Assembly: GCA_038244815.1 (NCBI GenBank)
Contig: JBBRTB010000012.1
Location: 1 to 64,000 of the forward strand
Direction: 5' to 3'
Source: DASVHS01 sp038244815
GTDB lineage: Bacteria; Acidobacteriota; Thermoanaerobaculia; Gp7-AA8
Length of the DNA: 64,000 bases
Shown here: in pieces, positions 39,743-49,218 of the stretch
Numbering within the stretch: position 1 is the stretch's first letter
Layout of the letters: every line of letters begins with the position of its first letter
Made by a program: the position numbers and the translations under genes
Notes under the pieces: model-generated
What the model saw: only the letters and a program-made list of their open reading frames with translations
The model's database searches: none
What the model was told of the DNA's origin: nothing

Positions 39743-42334
39743 TTATCGTTTTTCAGCAACCTCGGCCGGAAACGCCGGATCGGAATGGGCGGACTTGAAC
39801 TCTGGATCTCGCACGAGATCGGTCAAAGGATACCCCGCGCTGACCGCGCGCTGCAGCCAGCCGACGGCCACGTCGGGATTTCCGCGGATCAACGCCACGA
39901 CCGCTGCCGCATACAACACGTTCTGATTGGTCGGATCGAGTTTGAGCGCGCGATCGATTTCCGCCGCCGCTTCGCTCGATCGCGAGAGTTTCACGAGGGC
40001 GTTTGCGGCGATGGCGTGCGCCACGGCATCGCGGCCGTTGACCGCGATTGCCTCCCGCGCCGACTTCAGCGCGGTCTCGTAGGCCGGACCGGACTGGTCG
40101 CGCAGGCCGGGCGACCAGCGATACACGTCGCCGAGCGCCAGCCAGGCCAGATCGTTCCCGGGCGCCAGCGACGTCGCCTTCTCATCGGCGCGGCGCGCCT
40201 CGGCGTAGTCGCCCGCGTAGTAGTGGAACATCCCGAGATTCAGATAGCCGTTGCTGGTGGGATCGAGCGCAATCGACTTCTCGTAGGCTTTCCGCGCCTC
40301 GTCGCCCCTGCCGAGGGCCTGGTAGGCGGCGCCGAGATTGCTGAAGCCACGAGCCGTGGGCATCAGTTCGGTGAAGCGCCGGAAGTTCGCGGCCGCCTCT
40401 TCGTGCCGCCCGGCGTTGAACAGAAAGACGGCGTAGCGGTTGTACGTGCTGGCGTGATCCGGACGCAGCGCGATGGCCTTCCGATACATCGCCTCGGCAT
40501 CAGCCGCCCGTCCCATGGCCTCGAACGTCTCCGCAAGACCGATGTACGCGTCCGCGTTGTCGGGCCGCAGCGCCAAGGCCCGCCGGTACTCCAGTTCCGC
40601 GTCCGCGTTCCTGCCGGCGGCATTGCGCAACTGGCCCAGCCGCACGTGGATCTCCGGAAGCGAGCCGTCGATCTCCGCGGCCCGCTCCGCGTAGACCGTG
40701 GCCTGTTCGATGAGACCCGGCCGCTTGCTCATCTGGGCCTTGTAGTAGAGAGCCCGCGCCAGTTGCGCGTTGACCGGCGCGGAGTCGCGGGCATTGAGAA
40801 GCAGCTGCTCCAGCGTGGCGATGGCCCGATCGACCGATCGCTCGTTGCGCGCGTTCTGCAGGAGGCCGAGCGCCTCCACGTAGGCTTTCTGGTCTCCGGC
40901 ACTCCCCAGCTCCGCCCCCGCGGAGCGCGGCTGCGCGTCGCGCTGCACCTTCATGCCCGCGAGAAGCACGTCGACCACGCGGTCATCGAGACTGAACAGA
41001 TCGTTTGCCGAACCGGTCAGCGTCTCGCCCGCGACCTGCTCTCCGCTGCCAGCATCGAGCAGCGACACGCTGATGTGCACGGCGCTGTCCTGCCGCTGCA
41101 CGGCACCCGTCACCGCGTACGCGGCGCCGAGCTGGCGCGCCACCGTGGGCGGATTGCCGCCCGATACGCTGTCGAACGCGGGAATCACCCGCACGGTCCT
41201 CGATTCACCGAGCCGTGACCGGATCATCTCGGCGATTCCGTCCGTGAAGATCTGGCTGTCCGCGGTCCTGTTGAGATCCTTGAACGGCAGCACGGCGACG
41301 CTCACCGGACCGTGCTGTGCTTTCGGCACCGCCGGCTCCCGCGTCGTGAGAAACACGCCCCCGGAGAGAAGCAGGGCTCCTGCCGCTGCGCCGCCAATCC
41401 AGGCCATCCGTCTCCGCGGTGACGCCGGCGGGCGGTCGCTCCGATAGCGCGGCTCGGAAGGATTGGAGATGCGGTCGCGGATCTCGCGGAGATCACGTGC
41501 CAGATCGCGCGTCGATGCATAGCGTTCCGCTGGATCCTTGGCCAGACAGCGCTCCACGAGGCGCTGCAGCTCCGGCGGCATCGCGTCATTCGTGGCCGTC
41601 ACCGGCGGCGGATCGCGGCGGATGATCGCGGCCAGTGTTTCCGCTGCGGTGGCTTCGCTGAATGGCACGTGGCCGCTCAGCATCTCGTAGAGAATGATGC
41701 CGAGGGAGAACTGGTCGGAACGGAAGTCGAGGACCCGGCCGGCGGCCTGCTCCGGCGACATATAGGCCACCGTTCCGAACACCGCGCCGGGTGTGGTGTG
41801 CGGCGCCGTGGTCTGGTTCTCGGTGATCGGCTTCACCAGCTTGGCCAGACCGAAGTCGAGGATCTTGACGAAGCCGTCGCGCGAGATCATCACGTTCTCG
41901 GGTTTGAGATCGCGGTGCACGATGCCCCGCTCGTGAGCCGCGGCCAGACCGTCCGCGACTTTCGTGGCGATGCGCAGCACGGTCTTGAGCGGCAGCCGCT
42001 CGCCCGACTCCATCATGCGCAGGTCCTGACCGTCCACCAGCTCCATGGCGATGTACGCCGTGCCGTCGAAGTGACCGATGTCGTAGATGGTGATGATGTT
42101 CGGATGATTGAGCGCCGAGGCCGCGTGCGCTTCCTGCTGGAAGCGGCGCAGATGTTCGGCATTCGAGGCCAGATCGGCGGAGAGAATCTTCAGCGCCACA
42201 TCGCGACTGAGCTTCTCGTCGCGCGCGCGATAAACCTCACCCATGCCTCCCGCGCCGAGCGGCGCAAGGACGCGGTACGGCCCGATGATCGATCCGATCG
42301 CGAGGAGCAAGGCGGTATGGGCGGAAGCATACAT
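39743..42334 (-). CDS. Transmembrane Ser/Thr protein kinase with TPR repeats
   Basis: From ATG 42334 the protein is 863 residues. The Hanks-type kinase domain (about 20-280) has the glycine loop LGAGGMGEVYRARD, catalytic HRDLKPENVMI and DFGLAK. One transmembrane helix follows (about 315-337), then a TolB-like domain (VSVAVLPFKDL, FTDGIAEMIRSRL) and eight or more TPRs (repeats of ADAEAMYRKAIALRPDHA type). It probably senses an extracytoplasmic or complex-assembly signal. It is followed, with coupled translation, by a Cys-rich exported protein and an L,D-transpeptidase, suggesting an envelope role. The longer frame upstream is repeat-encoded. Confidence 0.93.
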   Translation of the reverse strand: MYASAHTALLLAIGSIIGPYRVLAPLGAGGMGEVYRARDEKLSRDVALKILSADLASNAEHLRRFQQEAHAASALNHPNIITIYDIGHFDGTAYIAMELVDGQDLRMMESGERLPLKTVLRIATKVADGLAAAHERGIVHRDLKPENVMISRDGFVKILDFGLAKLVKPITENQTTAPHTTPGAVFGTVAYMSPEQAAGRVLDFRSDQFSLGIILYEMLSGHVPFSEATAAETLAAIIRRDPPPVTATNDAMPPELQRLVERCLAKDPAERYASTRDLARDLREIRDRISNPSEPRYRSDRPPASPRRRMAWIGGAAAGALLLSGGVFLTTREPAVPKAQHGPVSVAVLPFKDLNRTADSQIFTDGIAEMIRSRLGESRTVRVIPAFDSVSGGNPPTVARQLGAAYAVTGAVQRQDSAVHISVSLLDAGSGEQVAGETLTGSANDLFSLDDRVVDVLLAGMKVQRDAQPRSAGAELGSAGDQKAYVEALGLLQNARNERSVDRAIATLEQLLLNARDSAPVNAQLARALYYKAQMSKRPGLIEQATVYAERAAEIDGSLPEIHVRLGQLRNAAGRNADAELEYRRALALRPDNADAYIGLAETFEAMGRAADAEAMYRKAIALRPDHASTYNRYAVFLFNAGRHEEAAANFRRFTELMPTARGFSNLGAAYQALGRGDEARKAYEKSIALDPTSNGYLNLGMFHYYAGDYAEARRADEKATSLAPGNDLAWLALGDVYRWSPGLRDQSGPAYETALKSAREAIAVNGRDAVAHAIAANALVKLSRSSEAAAEIDRALKLDPTNQNVLYAAAVVALIRGNPDVAVGWLQRAVSAGYPLTDLVRDPEFKSAHSDPAFPAEVAEKR

Positions 42335-42335
42335 C

Positions 42336-42510
42336 GGGTGATGGGTCGTTGGTCGTTGGTCGTTGGTCGTAGGTCGTGGGTCGTGGGGGCCTCGAAGCGG
42401 TGACGTGAGTCGCGGGTCGCGGGTCGCTGGGCCGCTGGGCCTCATCGCAGGTACGCAATCGCCCCCACGACCTACGACCCACGACCCACGACCGACAACG
42501 AAAGACCCAC
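42336..42510. repeat. 7-nt tandem repeats (GTCGTTG/GTCGTGG) with inverted counterpart
   Basis: GTCGTTG units (about 42345-42390) grade into GTCGCGG and GGTCGCTG-like units. ACGACCC units at 42465-42505 are their reverse complement. The array lies between the PilZ-like gene and the kinase start. Confidence 0.8.
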
Positions 42511-42518
42511 CACCTACC

Positions 42519-43175
42519 TCACGGTACGTACCTTCGGGGACTTCCGCCTTCGCTCCGATCGATGCTCAACTCCGCCAGCATCTGCGTCAGGCGCCGCCCC
42601 TCCTCGGTCGTGTTCTCCCAGGTGCGGCACAACAGATCGACCGTGCTCATGTCGAGCTCCGCGGACACCGTGAATCCTCCGGGCGGCTGCTGGCGGTCGG
42701 CTGTCTCGGACTTATGCCAGGTGCGACTGTCGAATTCGCAGCGGCGGAAGCGGTCGCCCTTGCCTACCTGAAACACGTACGTGCCGATCGGCGGAACACC
42801 GCGCGCGTTCGCCTTCTGCTCTTCCAGCGCACGCATGACGCGATCGGCGATGAACCCCCGGAGATAGGTCTCCGACTCGCCGACGGCTTCGAGGATGCGG
42901 ATCCCGGAGTGATAGATCGACTTTTCGGTCGGGTTCCTGGCGAGATGGAAGATGGTGGAGCGGGCCACCACACATCCAAACTGGAGCGTCTTGCCTTCCA
43001 TCTCCACGCGAATCTTGCGCGTGGGCACCGGGACAATGCGCGCATCGTGCTCGAGGAGCATCCCCGTGACCGACACCTCGATCACGCGTACGGGCACGTC
43101 GTCGAGGAATGCCCCGAGCGGTTGATCGAGATGAATCCTGCCGAACTGCCGCCTCTCGCGACCCTGCACGACCAT
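42519..43175 (-). CDS. PilZ-like domain protein
   Basis: The 218-residue protein has RERRQFGRIHL (RxxxR-like) near residue 6 and EVSVTGMLLEH (xSxxG) near residue 33, consistent with a PilZ c-di-GMP fold, though the first motif is degenerate. The remainder (about 100-218) is predicted mixed alpha/beta and unrecognised. It may regulate an unknown partner in response to c-di-GMP. It lies just downstream of the K+ channel gene on the same strand. Confidence 0.62.
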   Translation of the reverse strand: MVVQGRERRQFGRIHLDQPLGAFLDDVPVRVIEVSVTGMLLEHDARIVPVPTRKIRVEMEGKTLQFGCVVARSTIFHLARNPTEKSIYHSGIRILEAVGESETYLRGFIADRVMRALEEQKANARGVPPIGTYVFQVGKGDRFRRCEFDSRTWHKSETADRQQPPGGFTVSAELDMSTVDLLCRTWENTTEEGRRLTQMLAELSIDRSEGGSPRRYVP

Positions 43176-43188
43176 AGATTACAGACGA

Positions 43189-44790
43189 TTATCGCGAGAA
43201 ATGAGCCGGGAAGCTCCGAATCGCTTCACTGGTGCCGCACAACCAGAGCGCGTCACCGCGTTCCAGGCGGGTCACACCGGCCTCGATCACACCGCGGCGC
43301 TCCACTCCCAGGATCGAGCAGTGAGAGGCCCGCTCGCGGAGGTCGGCCAGGGTCAGGCCGGCCAGCGCCGAGGCGTCCAGGCGCTCCACGCGCCGATGCT
43401 CGTCGCGGACCCGCGTCGAGCGCTTGAGCAGCCGCGCCGAAAGCATCTCGCCGGACACGTCCGCGAGTGACAGCGCGTAATCCGCTCCGGCACGATGAAT
43501 GTTCTCGAGGTTGCGCTCGTGGTTCACGCGTGCGATGACGGCGGCGTCGGCCGACGAATCGCGGGCGATGACGGTGGCGAACAGCGTGGCGTCGTCGCTA
43601 TCGAGGGCCAGGATCAGCATGCGCGCCTCGGCCAGCCCGGCCCGCTGCAGGACGGACGAGTCGAGCACGTCGCCGACGACGTCGACGTCCGGCATGGGCT
43701 GCCGTTCGATCACGCGGACCTCCTCGCCGGCGTCGCGAAGAAGCTCGTGCACTTTCCGCCCCACCTCGCCAAAGCCGGCGATGAGAAACGGTCCCCGGTC
43801 GCGAAGGAGCGGTCCGCCGATGACCTCGGCCGCGCGAGCGAGGGATGCAGGGTCGCCGACGATCTCCAGCACGGCATCTGCTTCGACACGAACGTCGGCC
43901 GTACAAGGCGCGATCAGGCGACTGCGTACCCACTGGCCGACGACCACGACATCCAGCGCCAGCTCGCCGAACGACTTTCCCGCGGCCGGGCTCGACGCCG
44001 GGACACGGATCTCGCGGCGCTCCACGGTGCTGACGCGATCGAGCCCAGGCAGACGCGGACTGATCTTGTCGCTGGCATGCGCCGCGAGCGCTGCAGCGAC
44101 GATGTGCCGCGGCGTGTACGCTCCCGTCGCGCCGGCAAGCTCCATGGCTTTGCGATGCGCGGGCGCCTCGACGAACGAGAAGATGTCGCCGCGAAACCCG
44201 CTCTGCCGCGCGCTCAGGATCAGCGCGGCGTTCTCCTGATCGGCGCCGTTGGCCACGATCGCGCGCGCGTGTTCGATCCGCCCTACGACGAGCGCGTCTT
44301 CTTCCGAACGGCAGAAGATGACCTTCTGCCCCAGTTCCATCACCTGGCGCGCCTTGGCCTCGTCGAGCTCGATGACCAGCGACGGCACGCCCGCCGATCG
44401 CAGCCGCTGCAGCAGCGTCTCCACCGCCGGCCCGTAGCGGAACACCACGATGTGATTGGCCAGACGCTCGTCCGCGGCACGCGGCACGCGCTGCTCGAAG
44501 CGGTCGGCCAGAAACGGCACCAGATAAAGGATGATGATGATCGGCACGAGAAACACGCCGATGAACTGCACGACGATGACGAGCCCCACCATCATCGGGC
44601 TGGCCCAGACGATATCACCTCCGAAGCCGGTCGTGCTGATCGTTCCGGCCGCCCATTCCAGGGCCTGGATGAACGAACGATGCTTGTGTTCGAACATCTC
44701 CATCCCCGCTTCGTAGAGCAGCGCCGACACCGCGATGAACGCGATGAGACCCAGCAGCAGAAGGTAAAGACGCCTGCGGGAGCGTGGCAC
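43189..44790 (-). CDS. Ligand-gated K+ channel with two RCK (TrkA-N/TrkA-C) modules
   Basis: From GTG 44790 the protein is 533 residues. Two transmembrane helices flank a pore helix and a filter STTGFGGD (about residues 50-57), close to but not the usual TVGYGD. Two TrkA-N NAD-binding domains follow (NHIVVFRYGPAVETLL; FLIAGFGEVGRKVHELL), each with C-terminal RCK segments. The unusual filter leaves K+ selectivity unproven. The GTG start leaves only 16 bases to the divergent rlmA-like gene. Longer frames upstream are antisense to that gene. Confidence 0.85.
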   Translation of the reverse strand: MPRSRRRLYLLLLGLIAFIAVSALLYEAGMEMFEHKHRSFIQALEWAAGTISTTGFGGDIVWASPMMVGLVIVVQFIGVFLVPIIIILYLVPFLADRFEQRVPRAADERLANHIVVFRYGPAVETLLQRLRSAGVPSLVIELDEAKARQVMELGQKVIFCRSEEDALVVGRIEHARAIVANGADQENAALILSARQSGFRGDIFSFVEAPAHRKAMELAGATGAYTPRHIVAAALAAHASDKISPRLPGLDRVSTVERREIRVPASSPAAGKSFGELALDVVVVGQWVRSRLIAPCTADVRVEADAVLEIVGDPASLARAAEVIGGPLLRDRGPFLIAGFGEVGRKVHELLRDAGEEVRVIERQPMPDVDVVGDVLDSSVLQRAGLAEARMLILALDSDDATLFATVIARDSSADAAVIARVNHERNLENIHRAGADYALSLADVSGEMLSARLLKRSTRVRDEHRRVERLDASALAGLTLADLRERASHCSILGVERRGVIEAGVTRLERGDALWLCGTSEAIRSFPAHFSR

Positions 44791-44806
44791 GGATACAGTT
44801 AAGCAC

Positions 44807-45658
44807 GTGGTGACATCCCTGTGCACGGTCCGCGGCTGCCGGCTCCCTCTGGACCGGGAGGAGCGCCGCTTCACGTGTGCGAATGGGCACTCGTTCGACA
44901 TCGCCCGCAGCGGCTATTGCAACCTGCTCCAGCCGCAGGACCGGAGGTCCGCGCACCCCGGTGACTCGAAGGAAGCCGTCAACGCCAGACGGCGATTCGC
45001 GGAACGCGGCTTCCTCGAGCCGATCGCCGAAGCCATCATCGCCATCATCCGAGGCCCGGGGCCCGAGGCCCGAGGCCTGAGGCAAGGCGCGGCTCTCGAT
45101 GCCGGATGCGGCGATGGCTGGTTCACAGATGCGCTCCGCCGGGAGCTCGGAGCCGAGACGCACGCAGTCGACATCTCCGTTCCCGCCATCGACGCCGCGG
45201 CACGGAAGTACGCAGACTGCTCCTTCGTCGTCGCGAACGCCGATCGTTTCCTCCCCTACGCCGGAGGGTCATTCGCACTCGTCACCTCGATCACGGCGCG
45301 CATGAATCCGAGTGAGTTTGCACGCGTCCTCACCGAAGACGGCCGGCTGCTGATCGTCCTCCCGGCGCCCGACGACCTCATCGAGCTCCGCGAAGCGGTC
45401 CTCGGCGAAGCGACATTGACCGACCGCGTCGATCGCACCATCGCCACGTTTTCGAATTTCACGCTGGAACGTCGCCAGCGCGTGAGTCACACGGCCCGCC
45501 TCGATGCGCAGGCCATCCACGACGTGATGGCGTCGTCGTACCGCGGCCTGCGCACGAAACAACGCGAGCGCCTTGCGGCGCTCGCGGATCTCGATGTGAC
45601 GCTGTCGCGTGATCTTCTGCTGTTTACTTGTGGGCCGTCGCCGGCGTCTCGAAGCTGA
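44807..45658 (+). CDS. RlmA-like 23S rRNA guanine-N1 methyltransferase with repeat-derived insert
   Basis: The 283-residue protein starts with a zinc-binding module (LCTVRGCRLPL, FTCANGHSFDIARSGYCNLL) as in RlmA. A SAM-binding domain follows with motif I ALDAGCGDGWFT and later ITARMNPSEFARVL. Start is GTG 44807 or 44810. Residues about 82-94 (RGPGPEARGLRQG) are encoded by CCGAGGC-type heptamers, an in-frame repeat insertion between the N-terminal helix and motif I. Probably methylates G745 or an equivalent 23S site. The 3' end overlaps the convergent msr gene by 35 bases. Confidence 0.82.
   Translation: MVTSLCTVRGCRLPLDREERRFTCANGHSFDIARSGYCNLLQPQDRRSAHPGDSKEAVNARRRFAERGFLEPIAEAIIAIIRGPGPEARGLRQGAALDAGCGDGWFTDALRRELGAETHAVDISVPAIDAAARKYADCSFVVANADRFLPYAGGSFALVTSITARMNPSEFARVLTEDGRLLIVLPAPDDLIELREAVLGEATLTDRVDRTIATFSNFTLERRQRVSHTARLDAQAIHDVMASSYRGLRTKQRERLAALADLDVTLSRDLLLFTCGPSPASRS
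45050..45085. repeat. CCGAGGC heptamer repeat inside rlmA-like gene
   Basis: CCGAGGC, CCGGGGC, CCGAGGC and CCGAGGC run in frame within the coding sequence. The unit is the same as at 35629 and 63503. Confidence 0.8.
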
Positions 45659-46718
45659 TGTTGCGCACGTAGTGGCAGGTGTATCCGCCGGGATTCTTGA
45701 CGAGATAGTCCTGGTGGTACTCCTCGGCCGTCCAGAATTCCTTCGCCGGAACGATCTCCGTGACCACGGGGCGCTTCCACGCGCCGGACTGGTCGACCCT
45801 CTTCCTGACCTGCTCGGCAACCTCACGCTGATGTTCGTCGTGATAGAAGATCGCCGACCGATACGACGTGCCGACGTCGTTCCCCTGCCGGTTCAGCGTC
45901 GTCGGATCGTGCATCTTGAAGAAGAGATCGAGAATCTGCTCGTACGAGATCTTCGTCGGGTCGAACACCACCTCGACGGCCTCGGCGTGTCCTTCGTGGT
46001 TCTGATACGTCGCGTTCTTCACCGTGCCGCCGGTGTAGCCAACGCGCGAGCTGATCACACCGGGAAGCTTGCGCAGCAGATCCTGGGCGCCCCAGAAGCA
46101 CCCGCCGGCAAGAGTGGCCGTCTCCGTCTTCGCATGCACGGTTTTGTTGCCCGTGCTCGACGAGCCGCTGGCCGCCTTTCCGAACAACGGAAGGAACTGG
46201 CCGTAGCCTTCCGCTTCGAGCTTGTCGACGGGGACAAAGCGCATCGACGCCGAGTTCATGCAGTAACGCAGGCCCGTCGGGGCCGGACCATCGTCGAACA
46301 CATGCCCGAGATGCGAGTCCGCATGCTTCGACCGCACCTCGGTGCGCGCCATGAAGAACTTGCGATCGGTTTTCTCGACGATGTCCGCCGGCTCCAGCGG
46401 CTTGGTGAAGCTCGGCCAGCCGGTGCCGGACTCGAACTTGTCCTTCGAACTGAAGAGCGGCTCACCCGACACGATGTCGACGTAGATGCCGTCCTTGTGG
46501 TTGTCCCAGTACTCGTTGCGGAACGGAGGCTCGGTTCCATCCTTCTGCGTGACTTCGTACTGGAGAGGGGTGAGCTTCTGCTTGAGCTCAGCATCCGACG
46601 GCTTGGCCGTGGTGTTGGTCATATTGGCTCCTTTACTGGACCGCGAGGCGGCGTTCACGACGAAGAGCGCCACCGCAATAAGGGCGAGAGCAAGAACGAG
46701 GCGGTTTCGCATATTCAT
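45624..46718 (-). CDS. Exported MsrB-MsrA methionine sulfoxide reductase fusion
   Basis: The 364-residue protein has a signal-anchor (about 1-24). An N-terminal MsrB domain follows (GTGWPSFTKPL, HLGHVFDDGP, catalytic Cys in LRYCMNSASMRF, no zinc CxxC), then a C-terminal MsrA domain (AGGCFWGAQDLLRKLPGV, YTGG, HEGHAEAVEVVFDP). It reduces both R- and S-methionine sulfoxide in exported proteins. The order is MsrB-MsrA rather than the more common MsrA-MsrB. SD GAGGGG precedes the ATG. Confidence 0.95.
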   Translation of the reverse strand: MNMRNRLVLALALIAVALFVVNAASRSSKGANMTNTTAKPSDAELKQKLTPLQYEVTQKDGTEPPFRNEYWDNHKDGIYVDIVSGEPLFSSKDKFESGTGWPSFTKPLEPADIVEKTDRKFFMARTEVRSKHADSHLGHVFDDGPAPTGLRYCMNSASMRFVPVDKLEAEGYGQFLPLFGKAASGSSSTGNKTVHAKTETATLAGGCFWGAQDLLRKLPGVISSRVGYTGGTVKNATYQNHEGHAEAVEVVFDPTKISYEQILDLFFKMHDPTTLNRQGNDVGTSYRSAIFYHDEHQREVAEQVRKRVDQSGAWKRPVVTEIVPAKEFWTAEEYHQDYLVKNPGGYTCHYVRNISFETPATAHK

Positions 46719-46774
46719 CGAAACCCCTCGCAGGATTGCATTGTTTCAGTAGTCATAGTTGCCTCCGTTTTTCG

Positions 46775-46925
46775 GGTCGCTGGGTCGCTAGATGGCTGGG
46801 TCGCTGGGTCGCTGGGTCGCTGGGTGGCTGGGTCGCGGAAACCGGAAACCAGTTACCAGCTACCGGCTACCGGTTACCCGCTACCCGCTAACTGCTAACT
46901 GCTAACCGCTAACCGCCCACCCCCC
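46775..46925. repeat. Compound 8-nt GGGTCGCT and 7-nt GGTTACC/GCTAACT tandem repeats
   Basis: GGGTCGCT units (46777-46835) are followed by CCGGAAA, ACCAGTT and ACCGGCT-like heptamers, then GCTAACT, GCTAACT, GCTAACC, GCTAACC. They lie between the divergent msr and phosphoesterase genes; 46719-47004 otherwise holds no gene. Confidence 0.8.
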
Positions 46926-47004
46926 TTCGATGCTGACAACCCCAGGCTGGTTACAGCCGCCTCATGAAACATCTCCCCCCACTCCGCTGTTTTCCTCCAC
47001 TCGA

Positions 47005-48150
47005 ATGGGAAAAATCCGAACGCTCGTCCGCGATGGGGCGCTGCCGTCGCGCCTGCTGTTCATCACTGTCTGGCTGGCGCTGTTCGCGTATGCCGGGCGG
47101 CCGTTGCTCGTGGCCGCGCATGCCGGGGGAATGGCGCCGGTGCTGGCCTGGCTCGCGCTCCTGGTCTGCTCTCTGCTTCCGATGCTTCCCATCCTGTCGC
47201 GACAGGCGGATCCGCCGATCAGGCGATCGGCGCTGCACTGGATCGGCTATGCCACGCTCGCTGTGTTCTCAACGCTGCTCGTTCTCGTGGCGTTGTCCGA
47301 CGTCGTACGGATCGTGATTGTGTTCGCGCACCTCGCCGTCACCTCGCGCACGCTGAGCTTCACGGTCCTCGGTGCCACCGCTGCGTTGACGCTGGTGGGC
47401 CTGTTCCAGGCACGCCATCCGCGCGTGAAGCACGTCACCATCGTGCTGGACGATCTCGCGCCCGAATTCGACGGCTACCGCATCGTGCAGTGGAGCGACG
47501 TGCACGTCGGGCCGACGATCCAGCGTCGATTCGTGCAGGCGCTGGTCGACCGCACGAACGCGATCGAAGCAGACGCGATTGCGATCACCGGCGACCTCGT
47601 CGACGGCTATGTCGACGACCTGCGCGGACAGGTGCAGCCGCTGGCGAATCTGCGCGCGCGCGACGGCGTCTTCTACGTCACCGGCAATCACGAGTACTAC
47701 TGGCGCGTATCGGAATGGGTCGCGGAGTTACAGCGCCTCGGGCTCATTTTTCTCAGGAACGAGCATCGCCTCATCGAACGAGGTAGAGCGACGCTCGCGT
47801 TCGCTGGCGTCACCGACCCCATGGGCCGTCACACGCACAAGCAGGACGTGGCGCTCGCCGTGGAGAGCGCGCCCGCCCACGCCACCAAGATTCTGCTCTC
47901 CCATCGCCCGCAGACCGCCAAAGCCGCCAGCGATCATGGCGTTCATCTCCAGCTCTCCGGCCACACGCACGGCGGACAGTTCTTTCCGTTCAATCTGCTC
48001 ATCCGGTTCTTCCAGCCGATCGTGGCCGGACTGCATCGCGTCGAACGGACGTGGCTCTACGTGAGCAAAGGGACCGGTTATTGGGGACCGCCGTCGCGCC
48101 TGGGCGTTCACGGGGAGATCACCGTGATTGTGCTTTCCCGAAAAGATTAG
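47005..48150 (+). CDS. Membrane-anchored metallophosphoesterase (YaeI-like)
   Basis: From ATG 47005 the protein is 381 residues. Four hydrophobic helices (about 14-140) precede a calcineurin-like phosphoesterase domain with DVHVG, GDLVDG, GNHEYY and HTHGGQFFP metal ligands. In-frame ATG 46930 is less likely because it crosses repeat-adjacent sequence. YaeI-type enzymes act on membrane lipid phosphodiesters in some bacteria; the substrate here is unknown. Confidence 0.88.
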   Translation: MGKIRTLVRDGALPSRLLFITVWLALFAYAGRPLLVAAHAGGMAPVLAWLALLVCSLLPMLPILSRQADPPIRRSALHWIGYATLAVFSTLLVLVALSDVVRIVIVFAHLAVTSRTLSFTVLGATAALTLVGLFQARHPRVKHVTIVLDDLAPEFDGYRIVQWSDVHVGPTIQRRFVQALVDRTNAIEADAIAITGDLVDGYVDDLRGQVQPLANLRARDGVFYVTGNHEYYWRVSEWVAELQRLGLIFLRNEHRLIERGRATLAFAGVTDPMGRHTHKQDVALAVESAPAHATKILLSHRPQTAKAASDHGVHLQLSGHTHGGQFFPFNLLIRFFQPIVAGLHRVERTWLYVSKGTGYWGPPSRLGVHGEITVIVLSRKD

Positions 48151-48175
48151 AGATTCCCAGTCTCCGATCTCGCTG
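48147..48175. repeat. Short 7-nt periodic repeat at gene end
   Basis: AGATTAG, AGATTCC and CAGTCTC run into TCCGATCTC. The pattern matches 14579-14627. It lies at the phosphoesterase stop codon, before the convergent SDR gene end. Confidence 0.55.
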
Positions 48176-48177
48176 TT

Positions 48178-49218
48178 TCAGGCCATGGCCGCCGATCCAA
48201 TCTCCGGATGCGCCCTCACGAACTCCACAAGCCGCGGCAGGTAGTCGCGGAATCGTGGTATCTGCATCGATCCGAGATCGGCACGCGCGTTCGTCGTGTC
48301 GTAAAGGGTGGGTTGGACGAAGTAGTCGACGGCTGCTGATGGGATGCGCATCAGGCGGTACAGGCCCGGCACGTGATCGAGCGCGCCCTTGGCGATGGCG
48401 CGCGGCAGCGGCACGCGAATGACGGTACGGCCGGTAGCCCGGGCCACGGCATCGATGGTCTCGGACACGGTCATCGGGTCGGGATCGGCGAGCTGGTAGC
48501 ACTTCCCAACCGACGCGGGCATGGCGCTCAGACGCTCGAACGCGTCGAGGAAGAAGTCGCTGGGCACGACGTTGAAGCGGTACTTCCGCGAGCCCGGCAG
48601 CACAGGCAGGACTGCCAGACGTGGTTGCCGCAGCAGCCATTGCATGACGAAATAGGGACCGTCGTACTTCTGCGTGACCCCGCTGCGGCTGTCGCCGACA
48701 ACGACCGACGGCCGGTAGATCGTCGCCGGCAAGCCCTCGCTCATGGCCTTGCGCACCTCCACTTCGGCGAGGTATTTCGTCTCTTCGTAATAGTTGTTGA
48801 ACGTCTGGCCCTTCTCGAGGTCGTTCTCCATGAATGTCCCCGGATAACGGCCGCTGACGTAGCAGGTCGAGACGTAGTGAAAACGTTTGAGCGCCGGGCA
48901 GCGCCTGGCGAACTCGATCATGTTGCGCGTGCCGCCGGCGTTGACGCGCATGCCCGCCTCGGGCGTGACCATGAGGTCGTAGATGGCCGCGAGGTGATAG
49001 ATCTCGACGACGTCATCCGCCCGCGCGGCGATCGGCGAAGTGATGTCCCCTTCCACGACCTCGATGCGCGGATTTCCGGCAGCACGCGTCCTGGCCAGTT
49101 CCGCGAACTTCGGCTGTACGAGACAGCGGGCCCGGAGCCCATCCCAGCGCGCCAGAATGCGCGGCAGCAGCTCCGCGCCGAGGAATCCGGGGTAGCCGGT
49201 GAAGAAGATCGTGGGCAT
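48178..49218 (-). CDS. NAD(P)-dependent SDR, thioester-reductase / fatty-acyl-reductase-like
   Basis: From ATG 49218 the protein is 346 residues. TGYPGFLGAELLPRIL is the Rossmann loop, IYHLAAIYDLMV follows, and YYEETKYLAEVEV contains the YxxxK pair. The C-terminal part (FNVVPSDFFLDAFERL, YQLADPDPMT) matches extended SDR/NAD_binding_4 enzymes. It may reduce an acyl thioester or act as a sterol- or sugar-type epimerase. The substrate is unknown. Confidence 0.8.
   Translation of the reverse strand: MPTIFFTGYPGFLGAELLPRILARWDGLRARCLVQPKFAELARTRAAGNPRIEVVEGDITSPIAARADDVVEIYHLAAIYDLMVTPEAGMRVNAGGTRNMIEFARRCPALKRFHYVSTCYVSGRYPGTFMENDLEKGQTFNNYYEETKYLAEVEVRKAMSEGLPATIYRPSVVVGDSRSGVTQKYDGPYFVMQWLLRQPRLAVLPVLPGSRKYRFNVVPSDFFLDAFERLSAMPASVGKCYQLADPDPMTVSETIDAVARATGRTVIRVPLPRAIAKGALDHVPGLYRLMRIPSAAVDYFVQPTLYDTTNARADLGSMQIPRFRDYLPRLVEFVRAHPEIGSAAMA

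Noticed and set aside
42335..42445. N-terminal extension of the kinase (MRPSGPATRDPRL...)
   Set aside because: It is encoded by GTCGTTG/GTCGCGG repeats and precedes the natural kinase start at 42334.
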